Part shown: piece after piece, positions 52,637 through 61,316 of the stretch
How the letters are laid out: every line of letters starts with the position of its first letter
Numbering within the stretch: position 1 is the stretch's first letter
NCBI RefSeq assembly: GCF_025971925.1
Contig: NZ_JAPDHV010000009.1
Location: 1-64,000 of the forward strand
Direction of reading: 5' to 3'
DNA from: Chryseobacterium oryctis
Lineage (GTDB): Bacteria > Bacteroidota > Bacteroidia > Flavobacteriales > Weeksellaceae
DNA: 64,000 nt
The notes under the pieces: model-generated
The model's input: only the letters and a program-made list of their open reading frames with translations
The model's database searches: none
Told to the model about the DNA's origin: nothing
Translations under genes and position numbers: made by a program

Positions 52637-53113
52637 ATGAAGAAACTCATCCTTGTAAGACATGCGAAAAGCGACTGGCCGGAAGAAACTGAAGATTTCG
52701 ACAGACCATTGGCAGACAAGGGATTAGAAGACGCTATAAATATGTCAAGGTTTTTAAAAAACAATAATATTTCTATCGATTTTCTAGTCTCAAGTCCTGC
52801 AGTTCGTGCTTTGAATACATGTAAAATTTTCAATCAGACTTATAATCTGGATGTGAAAACGGATGAGAAACTTTATAACCCTTCAGAGAGCAATTTTGAG
52901 TCTGTGATTTACGACTTGGATGACAACCATGATACAGTTGCTTTTTTCTCTCACAACAACGGAATTTCAAATTTTGCAAATTCTATATCTCAAGATGTTT
53001 TCCATTTCCCTACTTGTGGTGTGGCAGGTTTTGAAATAGACTGCGATTCATGGTCTGAATTTGATGGTGCTAAAAAGAAACTTTCATTCTTTTATGAACC
53101 TAATAAAATATAA
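52637..53113 (+). CDS. SixA-type histidine phosphatase
   Basis: 158 residues of the histidine phosphatase superfamily. The catalytic motif is LILVRHAKSDWPEE with the phospho-accepting His. The RPLADKGLEDA block and the second catalytic His in FFSHNNGISNF are present. Length matches SixA, which removes phosphate from phosphohistidine proteins. The Bacteroidota homologues' substrates are unknown. Its 3' end overlaps the start of the archaemetzincin gene by about 20 bases. Confidence 0.85.
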   Translation: MKKLILVRHAKSDWPEETEDFDRPLADKGLEDAINMSRFLKNNNISIDFLVSSPAVRALNTCKIFNQTYNLDVKTDEKLYNPSESNFESVIYDLDDNHDTVAFFSHNNGISNFANSISQDVFHFPTCGVAGFEIDCDSWSEFDGAKKKLSFFYEPNKI

Positions 53114-53984
53114 TTTTCACATAAAGTTCTTATACTTCACATTATTTCTACTCCTTTTTTCATGTCAAAAAAAGGAAATGACTTATTTTGAAACCATTTC
53201 TTTTAACGATATCAAACTTTCCGACCCAAAACCTGGAACATGGAGATATGAACGAAATGAAAAATTTCAAAGATTTGAAGATTTTCAAAAATCAAAAAAG
53301 ATAAAACCCGAACCAAAGAAAAATACGATTTACCTACAACCTATCGGAGAATTTAATGCTTTACAAAAGCAACAAATTGAACTTACAAAAGAGTATTTAA
53401 AAATATATTTTCAACTTGAGACAAAAATTCTTTCAACTTTATCAAACAATATTTTTCCAGAATCGACAAGAAGAATATTCAAAGACGGACAGGAACAAAT
53501 TTTAGCAGGTTATATTCTGGATAGTATTTTGATAAAAAGGAAGCCCAAAGACGCTATTATCCTTATGGGAATTACAGAAAAAGATTTATATCCCAAACCT
53601 GAATGGAACTATGTTTTCGGATTGGCCTCTTATGAAAATGGTGTTGGAGTAACCTCAATGTTCAGATTTTACAATGGAAATTTATCTGAATCTAATTTTA
53701 ATGAAAGTTTAGAAAGGTTATTAAAAATCAGTTCACACGAAATAGGACATATGTTTGGAATAAGCCATTGCCTCAATGCCAATTGTGTAATGAATGGTAC
53801 CAATCATCTTCCGGAAACAGATTCTCACTTTGCACGAGCTTGTTCTCTTTGCCAACAAAAATTAAACTCAAGCATACATTATGACAACAAAAAGCGTTTG
53901 CTTGAATTAAAAAAATTCTTTGAAAAGCAACAATTAAATTCTGAACAAGCAAGAGCTGAAAAGGATTTAAAGTTATTGAAATAA
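53094..53984 (+). CDS. Archaemetzincin-like lipoprotein
   Basis: 296 residues from an ATG inside the 3' end of the sixA gene, chosen because it opens directly into a lipoprotein signal (FLYFTLFLLLFSCQKKE). The metalloprotease motif is SSHEIGHMFGISHCLNANC, then VMNGTN and ARACSLCQ. This fits the archaemetzincin pattern HExxHxxGxxxC-x4-CxM ... CxxC, so both zinc sites look intact. Archaemetzincins are aminopeptidase-like enzymes. A lipid-anchored periplasmic form is less usual. A hairpin terminator follows. Confidence 0.8.
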   Translation: MNLIKYNFHIKFLYFTLFLLLFSCQKKEMTYFETISFNDIKLSDPKPGTWRYERNEKFQRFEDFQKSKKIKPEPKKNTIYLQPIGEFNALQKQQIELTKEYLKIYFQLETKILSTLSNNIFPESTRRIFKDGQEQILAGYILDSILIKRKPKDAIILMGITEKDLYPKPEWNYVFGLASYENGVGVTSMFRFYNGNLSESNFNESLERLLKISSHEIGHMFGISHCLNANCVMNGTNHLPETDSHFARACSLCQQKLNSSIHYDNKKRLLELKKFFEKQQLNSEQARAEKDLKLLK

Positions 53985-53987
53985 AAA

Positions 53988-54010
53988 AGCTCTAACATAA
54001 TGCTAGAGCT
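53988..54010. terminator. Hairpin terminator between convergent genes
   Basis: AGCTCTA/TAGAGCT with a 9-base loop has A residues before and a short T-rich stretch after, so it can serve mainly the leftward serine hydrolase gene. Confidence 0.6.
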
Positions 54011-54019
54011 CTTGTTGAT

Positions 54020-55564
54020 TTATTTTCTTTTCAAATCAAGGTCATCAAAATCAAAACTAAAGTCTGTAACATCTGAAATGGCTTTCATTTTTGCAGATTC
54101 TGCTTTTCCGTTTTCATCATAACTGAATATAATATAGGCATCGGCATCATAGCTTCTGTCATCCCATTTTATAATAAATGAATTGTTGGAATATGGAAGG
54201 AGTTCACCCTTCAATCTTGGGGAATTTTTACAAAGAATTCTATAAACGTCTCCTTGTTTAGAAATTTCAACGTCTCCAAACCAAGTGTCATTATAGGCTC
54301 CTACAAATTGTTCAGCTTTTGGATGAAGATTTTTTTCTTTTTTAAAAGCTTCAGATTTTGCAAAGGCTTCTTTCTTTTGCTTATTGAACGTTTCTTCCAT
54401 TTTCTTCATTCTTTCACCATAAGTTTTGAGCCAATTTCTGTCTGCAACTCCTAAATAAGAATCTTTAACTGTATTTGTTATGGTATTAAATGCAGCTCCT
54501 GATTGCTGATTTGTTAAAACAACAATTCCTAATTTCAAATCTGGAATTAAAGTAAATTGAGTAACCGTCCCGATTAATCCACCAGTATGCTGAACTTGCT
54601 TGTGACCTTTCACATCACTTAAAAACCAACCCAAACCATATCCGTAAAAACTCGTATCATAAGGATTTTTAGCAGCTACCTTATCTGGAATTTGTAAACT
54701 CCAAAGCTGTTGAACATTCTTATCTGAAACTAATTTTTTGCCATCTCTTGTTGTAAAATTATTCAATAAACATTCAGCCCAAAGTGTCATATCTTTAATA
54801 TTACTCATAATTCCACCTGCTGCGTTTGCTGTTTCATTCCAATCATGAGGAACGGTAACAGCTTTACCATCAACAGGAGCATGTGCATCGATTTTATTAG
54901 TCACAGCTTTTGCTCTATTATAACTTCCGAAACTAGAATTCATCCCTACAGGCTTCATAATTTTCTGCTCGATAAATTCTGCCCAACTTAATCCAGAAAC
55001 TCTGTGAATCACTTCTCCTGCAACGATAAACATGATGTTATTGTAATCTAAATTGGTTCTGAAAGGATTTTCGGGTTTTAGATATCTTACATTGTGAACT
55101 ATATCATTCACTGTTAAACTTCCTCCTTCAGGAAAAAACATCAAATCTCCCTGTCCCAATCCTAATCCTGCTCTATGGGTTACTAAGTCTTTAATGGTAA
55201 CATTTTGAGAAACATATGGATCATACATTTGAAACTCAGGAATATATTTAGAAACCTTATCATCCCAATTTAATTTTCCTTCATCTGCTAAAATTGCTAA
55301 TGCTGTACAAGTAAACCCCTTAGAATTTGAGGCAATCCCAACTAAAGTGTTATCATCCATGGGTTGTTTAGTAGTTAAAGAACGTACTCCAAAACCCTTA
55401 GAATAAATAACTTTTCCGTCTTTTACAATACCAACAGACATTCCTGGTACATCAAACGTTTTTAATGTATTTTGGATTAGCTCATCCAATTTTTTTTCTT
55501 CAACCTGTGCATTGGCTAACCCGACAGTCAAAAGAAAAAGGAAAAAAGAAAGTTTCTTCTTCAT
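54020..55564 (-). CDS. Secreted serine hydrolase (class C beta-lactamase fold)
   Basis: 514 residues. A signal peptide (KKKLSFFLFLLTVGLANAQ) is followed by the beta-lactamase/DD-peptidase fold: the SxxK motif in GIASNSKGFTCTALA (Ser79, Lys82), YxN in LDYNNIMF and HTG in VQHTGGLIGT. A DUF3471-type beta domain occupies the last 100 residues (HPKAEQFVGAYNDTWFGDVE). Such proteins act as esterases, D-aminopeptidases or amidases more often than as true beta-lactamases. It stands alone between two terminator or promoter regions. Confidence 0.85.
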   Translation of the reverse strand: MKKKLSFFLFLLTVGLANAQVEEKKLDELIQNTLKTFDVPGMSVGIVKDGKVIYSKGFGVRSLTTKQPMDDNTLVGIASNSKGFTCTALAILADEGKLNWDDKVSKYIPEFQMYDPYVSQNVTIKDLVTHRAGLGLGQGDLMFFPEGGSLTVNDIVHNVRYLKPENPFRTNLDYNNIMFIVAGEVIHRVSGLSWAEFIEQKIMKPVGMNSSFGSYNRAKAVTNKIDAHAPVDGKAVTVPHDWNETANAAGGIMSNIKDMTLWAECLLNNFTTRDGKKLVSDKNVQQLWSLQIPDKVAAKNPYDTSFYGYGLGWFLSDVKGHKQVQHTGGLIGTVTQFTLIPDLKLGIVVLTNQQSGAAFNTITNTVKDSYLGVADRNWLKTYGERMKKMEETFNKQKKEAFAKSEAFKKEKNLHPKAEQFVGAYNDTWFGDVEISKQGDVYRILCKNSPRLKGELLPYSNNSFIIKWDDRSYDADAYIIFSYDENGKAESAKMKAISDVTDFSFDFDDLDLKRK

Positions 55565-55875
55565 ATTTTTTAAATTTTCTCAAAGTTAAACAATTTGATA
55601 GTGATTAAGATCTTGTGAAAACCTGTATCAAAATCATTTAAAAATGATTTTTGAAAATTAACTTATGTAACATATTAATTTTCAAAAATTTAACAATAAA
55701 TGATATTCCATTTTTTCATTGGTGCCCAATAAATATCATTGCATAATACACATAACTTTGTAGAAAATTATTTCAATCGACTCACTCAAGTTAAAAGATG
55801 AAAACTGCAAATATTCTTTTATCAATTACACACATTTGCATTTAGTCTAAATTAAAACATTAAAAATAATACAAA
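55565..55875. other. Intergenic region upstream of a secreted protein
   Basis: No gene is seen. A TAACTTTG box (55753-55760) matches the -7 consensus on the plus strand and would give a leader of about 110 bases. A short palindrome (AATCATTTAAAAATGATT) lies near 55,634-55,651. Confidence 0.4.
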
Positions 55876-56727
55876 ATGAAGAAGAAAAAACTATTTTTCG
55901 GAACACTATTGCTATGCCTTTTTTCTGCAGAATTATATTCCCAAGTTGGAATTAACACAGAAAATCCAAAAGCATCACTAGATGTAGTTGGGAAACCAAC
56001 TCTAGCTACATCACCTGATGGCGTAATCGCACCTAGAGTTACAGGAGATCAATTAAAAGCAAAAGATGACGTTTATCAATCTGACCAAATCGGAACTCTG
56101 GTTTATGTAACCCAAGCAGTGACAACACCATCTATAAAAACAGCAAAAGTTGATAAACCCGGATATTATATGTTCAATGGAGAAACATGGAAATTTGCAT
56201 TTGGGTCAAACACTGATGATGATATAGTAGTCGGAGAGCTCATATATTACCACGGAAGCATTCCGGCAAACACATCTGGAGCTAATATTCTGGCAAGTAC
56301 TTATCTTAGTGATTTACCAGTATTAGGAGGTGTTTTAAGGTTAGATGCTCATTTTAGCGGAAGCTCTTCTGGAACTGGAGCTTGGACAACATTTAATCCT
56401 CGTCTTTATAATATAGGTAATAATGATATAAAAATTTGGGTATCTGAAATGTCAACGCATACAGGTGATTCTGACAACGGAAATATAAAACTCACTCCTG
56501 GAACTTATAGAGAATTCGATGACGGAGTTTACCTTACACAAACCCACAACGAAACAGTAACATTTGATATTACTTTACAGGAACCTGAGCCACGATGGTA
56601 TAGAGTATATTACGCATTTAGGGTGGACAATAAGTCAACCACAGGTAGTAGTAACGCTACCACTTCAGATAGTAACACAGCTGATAATACAAGAGAACTC
56701 TATCTTTCAGTTCAAAGATTATATTAA
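55876..56727 (+). CDS. Secreted hypothetical protein
   Basis: 283 residues. A signal peptide (KKLFFGTLLLCLFSAELYS) is followed by VGINTENPKASLDV, a start common to Bacteroidota surface proteins of unknown role. The rest is beta-rich (residues 110-283), with Ser/Thr/Gly-rich stretches such as SGSSSGTGAWTTF and a low-complexity STTGSSNATTSDSNTAD segment near the C-terminus. No T9SS domain or enzymatic motif is recognised. A weak hairpin terminator (GGAAGC/GCTTTC and T-run near 56,778-56,803) follows. Confidence 0.6.
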   Translation: MKKKKLFFGTLLLCLFSAELYSQVGINTENPKASLDVVGKPTLATSPDGVIAPRVTGDQLKAKDDVYQSDQIGTLVYVTQAVTTPSIKTAKVDKPGYYMFNGETWKFAFGSNTDDDIVVGELIYYHGSIPANTSGANILASTYLSDLPVLGGVLRLDAHFSGSSSGTGAWTTFNPRLYNIGNNDIKIWVSEMSTHTGDSDNGNIKLTPGTYREFDDGVYLTQTHNETVTFDITLQEPEPRWYRVYYAFRVDNKSTTGSSNATTSDSNTADNTRELYLSVQRLY

Positions 56728-56895
56728 AATATTATGAAAGCATAAATTACTATTAAAAATATATTTTGTCTGATAAAAAAGGAAGCTAAGGCTTTCTTTT
56801 TTTGTTTTCTAAAAAAATTAATAAATATTCGTAAGTTTCGTTTCACTAAAAAAACAAAAGGCTTTTAAGCGTAATCAAAAAATAAATGCAAATCC

Positions 56896-56903
56896 TATCT
56901 TTG
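56896..56903 (+). promoter_or_regulatory. Promoter -7 element upstream of a 149-aa secreted protein gene
   Basis: TATCTTTG matches TAnnTTTG and lies 22 bases before the ATG. A -33 TTTG is not evident. Confidence 0.4.
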
Positions 56904-56925
56904 CAGAAATTATTAAATACGTAAA

Positions 56926-57375
56926 ATGACAACAAAAAAACTTATATCTTTATTTTTATTAATAACAAGTTTCAATTTTTATTTTTCCCAAGATGTTGTA
57001 ATCAAGGATGATAAAGTTTTACTAGATGGTAAACAAATCTTGAAGGCGGAAAAAATAAATTCCGGCCAATATTCTTTTTATACCATGAAAGATGATGAAG
57101 AAATCTTAATGTATAAATTTATGGATAATGAAACTCCAAGATATATGGATGATGATTTTTACATCCTAAACTTCTTAACCGAAAAAACAAAAATAGAATC
57201 TACTGATTTTAGCAAAATCGCAAATATATTCAACTCCAAAAAAGGGATGGAAAAGCTCGTTAAATGGCTTTTAAAAGAAAGAGTTATTAATAATGAAGGT
57301 GAACTCAATTCGGACAGAGTTCAGATTTTCAAAGAAAAATACGACCAAAACATTACAGAAAGAACTTTTAGATAA
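56926..57375 (+). CDS. Secreted hypothetical protein
   Basis: 149 residues with a signal peptide (KKLISLFLLITSFNFYFS). The mature part is acidic and mixed alpha/beta (VVIKDDKVLLDGKQILKAEK, then EEILMYKFMDNETPRYMDDD), with a C-terminal helix pair. No family is recognised. Its TAA stop overlaps the ATG of the phosphoesterase gene by one base, so the two are translationally coupled. Confidence 0.6.
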   Translation: MTTKKLISLFLLITSFNFYFSQDVVIKDDKVLLDGKQILKAEKINSGQYSFYTMKDDEEILMYKFMDNETPRYMDDDFYILNFLTEKTKIESTDFSKIANIFNSKKGMEKLVKWLLKERVINNEGELNSDRVQIFKEKYDQNITERTFR

Positions 57376-57872
57376 TGACCAAAATCCTTCTTCTCTCCGA
57401 CTCACACTCATATATTGATGAGCGAATTTTAGAATATGCCAAACAAGCCGATGAAGTTTGGCACTGCGGAGATTTTGGAAGTATGGAAGTCATCGAAAGG
57501 CTTGAAAAAGTCAAACCGTTAAAAGGCGTTTACGGAAATATTGACAATGCAAAAATACGTTCTGAATTTCCTGAAGTGAATCGTTTTTTTTGTGAAAATG
57601 TAGAAGTTTTGATGATTCATATCGGTGGATATCCTGGAAAATATACCCCTTTAACCAAAAAAGAAATTTCCGAAAAAGCACCCAATCTATTTATTTCAGG
57701 ACATTCTCATATTTTGAAAGCAATGTATGATGAGAAAAACAACCTTCTTCACCTCAATCCAGGAGCTTGTGGGAAGCAAGGTTGGCACAAAATGAGAACA
57801 ATGATGCGTTTTACAATTGATGATACCGAAATAAAAGACTTGGAAATTATTGAATTAGGACCGAAAGTTTAA
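57375..57872 (+). CDS. YfcE/MJ0936-type metallophosphoesterase
   Basis: 165 residues. Metal-site motifs of the calcineurin-like fold are complete: LLLSDSHSY, VWHCGDFGSME, GVYGNIDNA, LMIHIGGYPG and FISGHSHILKAM, then NPGACGKQG. It is probably a cyclic or mono-phosphodiesterase acting in the cytoplasm; substrate unknown. It is the second gene of a run including the secreted protein and the Smr-domain gene, which starts 7 bases after its stop. Confidence 0.88.
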   Translation: MTKILLLSDSHSYIDERILEYAKQADEVWHCGDFGSMEVIERLEKVKPLKGVYGNIDNAKIRSEFPEVNRFFCENVEVLMIHIGGYPGKYTPLTKKEISEKAPNLFISGHSHILKAMYDEKNNLLHLNPGACGKQGWHKMRTMMRFTIDDTEIKDLEIIELGPKV

Positions 57873-57879
57873 GCATTAA

Positions 57880-58374
57880 ATGAAAATAGGAGATAATGTT
57901 TCTGTCGTTGATGAAGATTTAAGTGGAGTTGTAACTTCAGTAAAGGGGAATATTGTAGTTTTTAAAGACGAATACGGATTTACTTATCAATATCCGAAGG
58001 AGAAATTAGTTCCTAAAAACCCTGATTTATACGAAAATATAAAAGTTATAAAAAAAGCAGAACCTAAAAAAATTACATCCAAAAAACATCAGAAAAATCA
58101 TTTGGTTCTTGACCTACATTTCCATAATTTAGTAAAAAACCCTAATGACTACGATAGTTTTGAAAGACTTTTCATTCAAAAAGAAAAACTGTTGGAAATC
58201 ATTGCCTTTTGTAGAAAAAATAACTTAAAAAGATTGGAAATTGTACACGGAATTGGGGATGGCATTTTACAAAAACTGGTTTGGGACACGTTGGAAAGCC
58301 AAACAAATCTAGATTTTTACAACAAGGAAATACTTCATCATCAATCGGGTGCAGTAATGGTAGATTTTCACTAA
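57880..58374 (+). CDS. Smr-domain protein
   Basis: 164 residues. The N-terminal beta segment (MKIGDNVSVVDEDLSGVVTS) resembles a small SH3-like or DUF2027-type start. The C-terminal Smr domain (residues about 85-164) has the LDLHFHNL motif, IVHGIGDGILQKLVWD and a final HHQSGAVMVDFH strand. Smr domains nick or bind branched nucleic acids. The stop codon lies inside a TAAATTTG promoter element for the next gene. Confidence 0.8.
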   Translation: MKIGDNVSVVDEDLSGVVTSVKGNIVVFKDEYGFTYQYPKEKLVPKNPDLYENIKVIKKAEPKKITSKKHQKNHLVLDLHFHNLVKNPNDYDSFERLFIQKEKLLEIIAFCRKNNLKRLEIVHGIGDGILQKLVWDTLESQTNLDFYNKEILHHQSGAVMVDFH

Positions 58375-58379
58375 ATTTG
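58372..58379 (+). promoter_or_regulatory. Promoter -7 element of the DUF3822 gene
   Basis: TAAATTTG overlaps the Smr gene stop and lies 13 bases upstream of the next ATG, implying an independent start with a very short leader. Confidence 0.4.
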
Positions 58380-58392
58380 CAGGAATTGAAAT

Positions 58393-59109
58393 ATGAACGT
58401 ACTTAATTTACTTTTTACCAAAGACGGATTAATCTACCAAATCGCTAAAAACAAAAGCGTTGTGGAAGAGAAGTCTTATTTTGTGGATGAGGAAACTCCA
58501 GAAAACTTCATTGAAACTCAACTGGAAAATGTTTTAATCAAACAAAGATTTGATGAAATTTCCGTGATTTCAGCTTTGAATCATTTCACCTTAATGCCTG
58601 AAGGTTTTTCAGAGCATGAAACAGGATTTGATTTAATTGCCTTCAATGCACCTGTAGACAAGGAGAATGAAGAGCTTATGCTTTCTGTAAACAAAAAATT
58701 CAAAGTTCTGTTTTATTACACTTTTCCGAAAAAGTTTTACAAGAAAATAAAGGAACTGGCAATTCCTGTTCATTTTAATTTTTCGGGAGAAAAGTTTTTA
58801 AACTCAATCAACAATAAAAATAATAAGGAAATTCACATCAATCTTTATCATAATCAGTGTGAATTCTTTGCTATAGATAATAAAAAAGTTATTCTATACA
58901 ATAATTTAGATGTGAATTCGGAAGTAGATTTTCTATACTTCATCATGTTTACACTAAGTAAAATAGGCTTCGGAATCAATGATACGTATTTCTTCGCCTA
59001 TGGAGAAACCACTGAGAACGAAACCTTTATTTCAGAATTACAGAAATTTGTAAAGAACCTGAAAATTGTATACGATAATCTTCCCAACAAAAACTTTATA
59101 TTAAATTAG
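58393..59109 (+). CDS. DUF3822 family protein
   Basis: 238 residues, a Bacteroidota-specific family with a two-lobed, possibly actin-like layout: LNLLFTKDGLIYQIAKNKS at the start, IHINLYHNQCEFFAIDNKKV in the middle and FFAYGETTENETF near the end. There is no signal peptide or TM. It is commonly the immediate neighbour of rsmD, as here (72-base gap). Function unknown. Confidence 0.75.
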   Translation: MNVLNLLFTKDGLIYQIAKNKSVVEEKSYFVDEETPENFIETQLENVLIKQRFDEISVISALNHFTLMPEGFSEHETGFDLIAFNAPVDKENEELMLSVNKKFKVLFYYTFPKKFYKKIKELAIPVHFNFSGEKFLNSINNKNNKEIHINLYHNQCEFFAIDNKKVILYNNLDVNSEVDFLYFIMFTLSKIGFGINDTYFFAYGETTENETFISELQKFVKNLKIVYDNLPNKNFILN

Positions 59110-59181
59110 GTCGCGGGTAACAGATGATAGGTCTTAGTTCCTAACCTGCAAACCATTGCCTACAATCTAAAAACTAAAAAA

Positions 59182-59760
59182 ATGTACAGAATAATCTCCG
59201 GCAAATGGAAAGCCAAGAAAATAGCCGCTCCCAAAAACTTTGACGTAAGACCTACTACAGATTTTGCAAAAGAAGCCTTGTTTAGTATTTTGGAAAATAA
59301 ATACGACATGCAATCGATTTCTGTTTTGGATTTATTTGCAGGAATTGGCTCTATTAGCTTTGAATTTGCATCAAGAGGTTGCCAAGATATCACTTCTGTG
59401 GAAATGAATCCCAAGCATACTTCATTTTTGAATTCCACAGCTTCTGATTTAGGTTTTAGTTTACAGGTAAATGTTCAGCGCGGTGATGTTTTTGATTGGC
59501 TAAAAAAATTCAGAAACAAAAAATCTTTTGAACTTGTTTTTTCCGACGCTCCTTTTGAAATGGAAGAGAAAAAATACTATGAATTGATTTCCTTAGTTTT
59601 AAATAATAAATATCTGAAGCCAAATGGTACGCTAGTTGTAGAACATCAAAGCCGAATGAAATTTGACCATCCCAACCTTATAGATACCAGAAAATACGGG
59701 AATGTAAGTTTCAGCTTCTTTGAACCCAATAAAGAGGACGAAAATATAGAAACAGAATAA
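59182..59760 (+). CDS. rsmD: 16S rRNA (guanine966-N2)-methyltransferase
   Basis: 192 residues. It has MYRIISGKWKAKKIAAP, the RPTTDFAKEALFSIL block and the SAM-binding LDLFAGIGSISFEFASRG. The catalytic NPPY/DPPY equivalent reads SDAPFEME, with alanine in place of the first proline. This may be a lineage feature, since the fold and other motifs are well kept. It methylates G966 in the small-subunit rRNA. A terminator overlaps its stop. Confidence 0.9.
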   Translation: MYRIISGKWKAKKIAAPKNFDVRPTTDFAKEALFSILENKYDMQSISVLDLFAGIGSISFEFASRGCQDITSVEMNPKHTSFLNSTASDLGFSLQVNVQRGDVFDWLKKFRNKKSFELVFSDAPFEMEEKKYYELISLVLNNKYLKPNGTLVVEHQSRMKFDHPNLIDTRKYGNVSFSFFEPNKEDENIETE

Positions 59761-59790
59761 TCAGGAAGTTTTTTTCCTGATTATTTTTTT
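59759..59790 (+). terminator. rsmD terminator
   Basis: AATCAGGAA/TTCCTGATT with a T-rich loop is followed by TATTTTTTTT. The stem begins within the stop codon. Confidence 0.8.
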
Positions 59791-60157
59791 TGAATTTTCT
59801 GAAGCCCCTATTCCCCATTTTGCAATCTCTTTTAAAACCGGCAACAACGTTTTTATAGCATAGTGGTAAATAAAAAACATTACAAAATTCATGTTTTTAA
59901 TAAAAAATAATTATTTTTTATTAAAAAAATTCAGAAAAAGTCACGAAATCTAATTATTCTAAGTTCAATTTAAAAAGTGACTGAAACAAATTAAAGAAAA
60001 TTATTAAGCAAAAACACGCTTTCACTCTACTTGTATTCTATATAATGAAAAAGTTTTAGCAAATATCCATTCCCGAAATGGTGAATAAAATTATTTTGTA
60101 AACTTGTATTAAGGTTGCAAAAAGCAACTAAATTAATAACAAGTCAAAAAATACTTT
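59791..60157. other. Long AT-rich leader upstream of bacteriocin-like gene 2
   Basis: No coding frame is supported. A self-complementary stretch AATAAAAAATAATTATTTTTTATT lies around 59,900-59,925, here given only as location and composition. The promoter of the GG-leader peptide should lie near 60,090-60,115 (TTTTGTAAACTTG), but its match to consensus is imperfect. Confidence 0.35.
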
Positions 60158-60358
60158 ATGAAAAATTTAAAAAAGATTTCGAGAGAACAATTAAAGAATG
60201 TTAAAGGAGGAGTAAAAATGATGGAAGCTTTAGAGGATTGTAGCTACAAATGTTGTTGGGATTCCCAGCCGAATAATTGTAGTGGTGTAATTACAGTTTC
60301 TCAACAGGACTCAGGAACAGTAAGTTGCACAGCTGGTTCTCACCTTGTTGCTGTTTAA
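60158..60358 (+). CDS. Double-glycine-leader bacteriocin-like peptide (copy 2)
   Basis: 66-residue precursor. The leader MKNLKKISREQLKNVKGG is almost identical to that of the 57-aa peptide at 22,511. The core differs and holds four cysteines (EDCSYKCCWD, NCSG, SCTAG). Cleavage after Gly-Gly would release about 48 residues. A terminator hairpin (GGCTG...CAGCC) follows, then a GLPGLI protein gene 66 bases downstream. Function as bacteriocin or signal is not shown by the sequence. Confidence 0.75.
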   Translation: MKNLKKISREQLKNVKGGVKMMEALEDCSYKCCWDSQPNNCSGVITVSQQDSGTVSCTAGSHLVAV

Positions 60359-60377
60359 ATTTTAAATTAACAATCTG

Positions 60378-60415
60378 ATTTGGCTGTTTGCTTTTGTAAG
60401 CAGCCAAATTTTTAT
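60378..60415 (+). terminator. Terminator after bacteriocin-like gene 2
   Basis: ATTTGGCTG (60378-60386) pairs with CAGCCAAAT (60401-60409), followed by T-rich DNA. It lies just before the ATG of the next gene, so readthrough may supply that gene. Confidence 0.7.
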
Positions 60416-60424
60416 TTTTACAAT

Positions 60425-61243
60425 ATGAAAAATTTATTTTTAATATTATTAATTCTACCTATTTTTTTCTTCGCTCAAAATAAAAGGTTTTTTTATGAAT
60501 ATAATTTCAAACCAGATTCTACAGAAAATGTGGTAATAAAAGAGATCATGTACCTTGATATAAATGATATAAATTCTCTTTTTTATAGCCAAAGAAAATT
60601 TGTATCAGATTCAACCATTGTTGAGGATTCAAAAAAAGGAAAATTTGGAATGCCTCCAAAAGACTTGAACATATTTTATCAGATAGAAAAAAAAGATAAT
60701 AAAATATATTACAAAACAAATGATTTTAATCTTGGGAAAATTAAAGTCGAGGATACTAGAAAAATGAATTGGAGTATTTCCTCAGAAACTAAGAAAATTG
60801 GTGATTACAGAGTCCAAAAAGCATCTACAAATTTTGCAGGAAGAGTCTGGATTGCTTGGTTTAGTACAGATATTCCTTTTCAAGAGGGTCCATATAAGTT
60901 TCATGGGCTTCCAGGATTAATTGTAAAACTAGAAGACAATACTAAGTCTCATATTTTTGAACTTATTGGAAATTCTAACTTATTACCTTTCGTTTATCCT
61001 GAAATAGAGAATGGCAAAGAAAAAAGTACAAGTTTAGAAGAATTTAGAAAGCATTACAAAAATTACAGGAAAGATCCTGCAAGTGGAATTCGGCAACAAT
61101 ACATGCAAGGAAAAATTCCCAATCAAAGAGATAGCGAGGGTAATATGTCAACAGGTCTTGATGTTGTAAATAGAGTTGAAAAATTGCTCAAAGAAAGATT
61201 AAAAAAAGATAATAATATTCTCGAGTTAGATTTATTAAAATAA
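60425..61243 (+). CDS. GLPGLI family protein
   Basis: 272 residues from the ATG at 60425, which begins a signal peptide (KNLFLILLILPIFFFAQN); the longer frame from 60380 would start inside the terminator hairpin. The family hallmark FHGLPGLIVKLED is present at about residue 160, after AWFSTDIPFQEGPYK. GLPGLI proteins are secreted or periplasmic and confined to Bacteroidota; function unknown. It is followed by a strong convergent terminator. Confidence 0.88.
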   Translation: MKNLFLILLILPIFFFAQNKRFFYEYNFKPDSTENVVIKEIMYLDINDINSLFYSQRKFVSDSTIVEDSKKGKFGMPPKDLNIFYQIEKKDNKIYYKTNDFNLGKIKVEDTRKMNWSISSETKKIGDYRVQKASTNFAGRVWIAWFSTDIPFQEGPYKFHGLPGLIVKLEDNTKSHIFELIGNSNLLPFVYPEIENGKEKSTSLEEFRKHYKNYRKDPASGIRQQYMQGKIPNQRDSEGNMSTGLDVVNRVEKLLKERLKKDNNILELDLLK

Positions 61244-61266
61244 AAAACACTTTGTGTAATAAAAGC

Positions 61267-61296
61267 CACGGTCGGAATAAAAATATTCCGACCGTG
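61267..61296. terminator. Strong bidirectional terminator
   Basis: A perfect 12-bp stem CACGGTCGGAAT/ATTCCGACCGTG with a 6-base loop lies between the convergent GLPGLI and murI genes. Confidence 0.85.
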
Positions 61297-61316
61297 ATTG
61301 TATGAGTCTTTTTGTT

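Noticed and set aside
54020..55564. True class C beta-lactamase resistance gene
   Set aside because: It has the SxxK, YxN and HTG motifs but also a C-terminal DUF3471-type domain, typical of the broader serine hydrolase family. There is no evidence for antibiotic hydrolysis.
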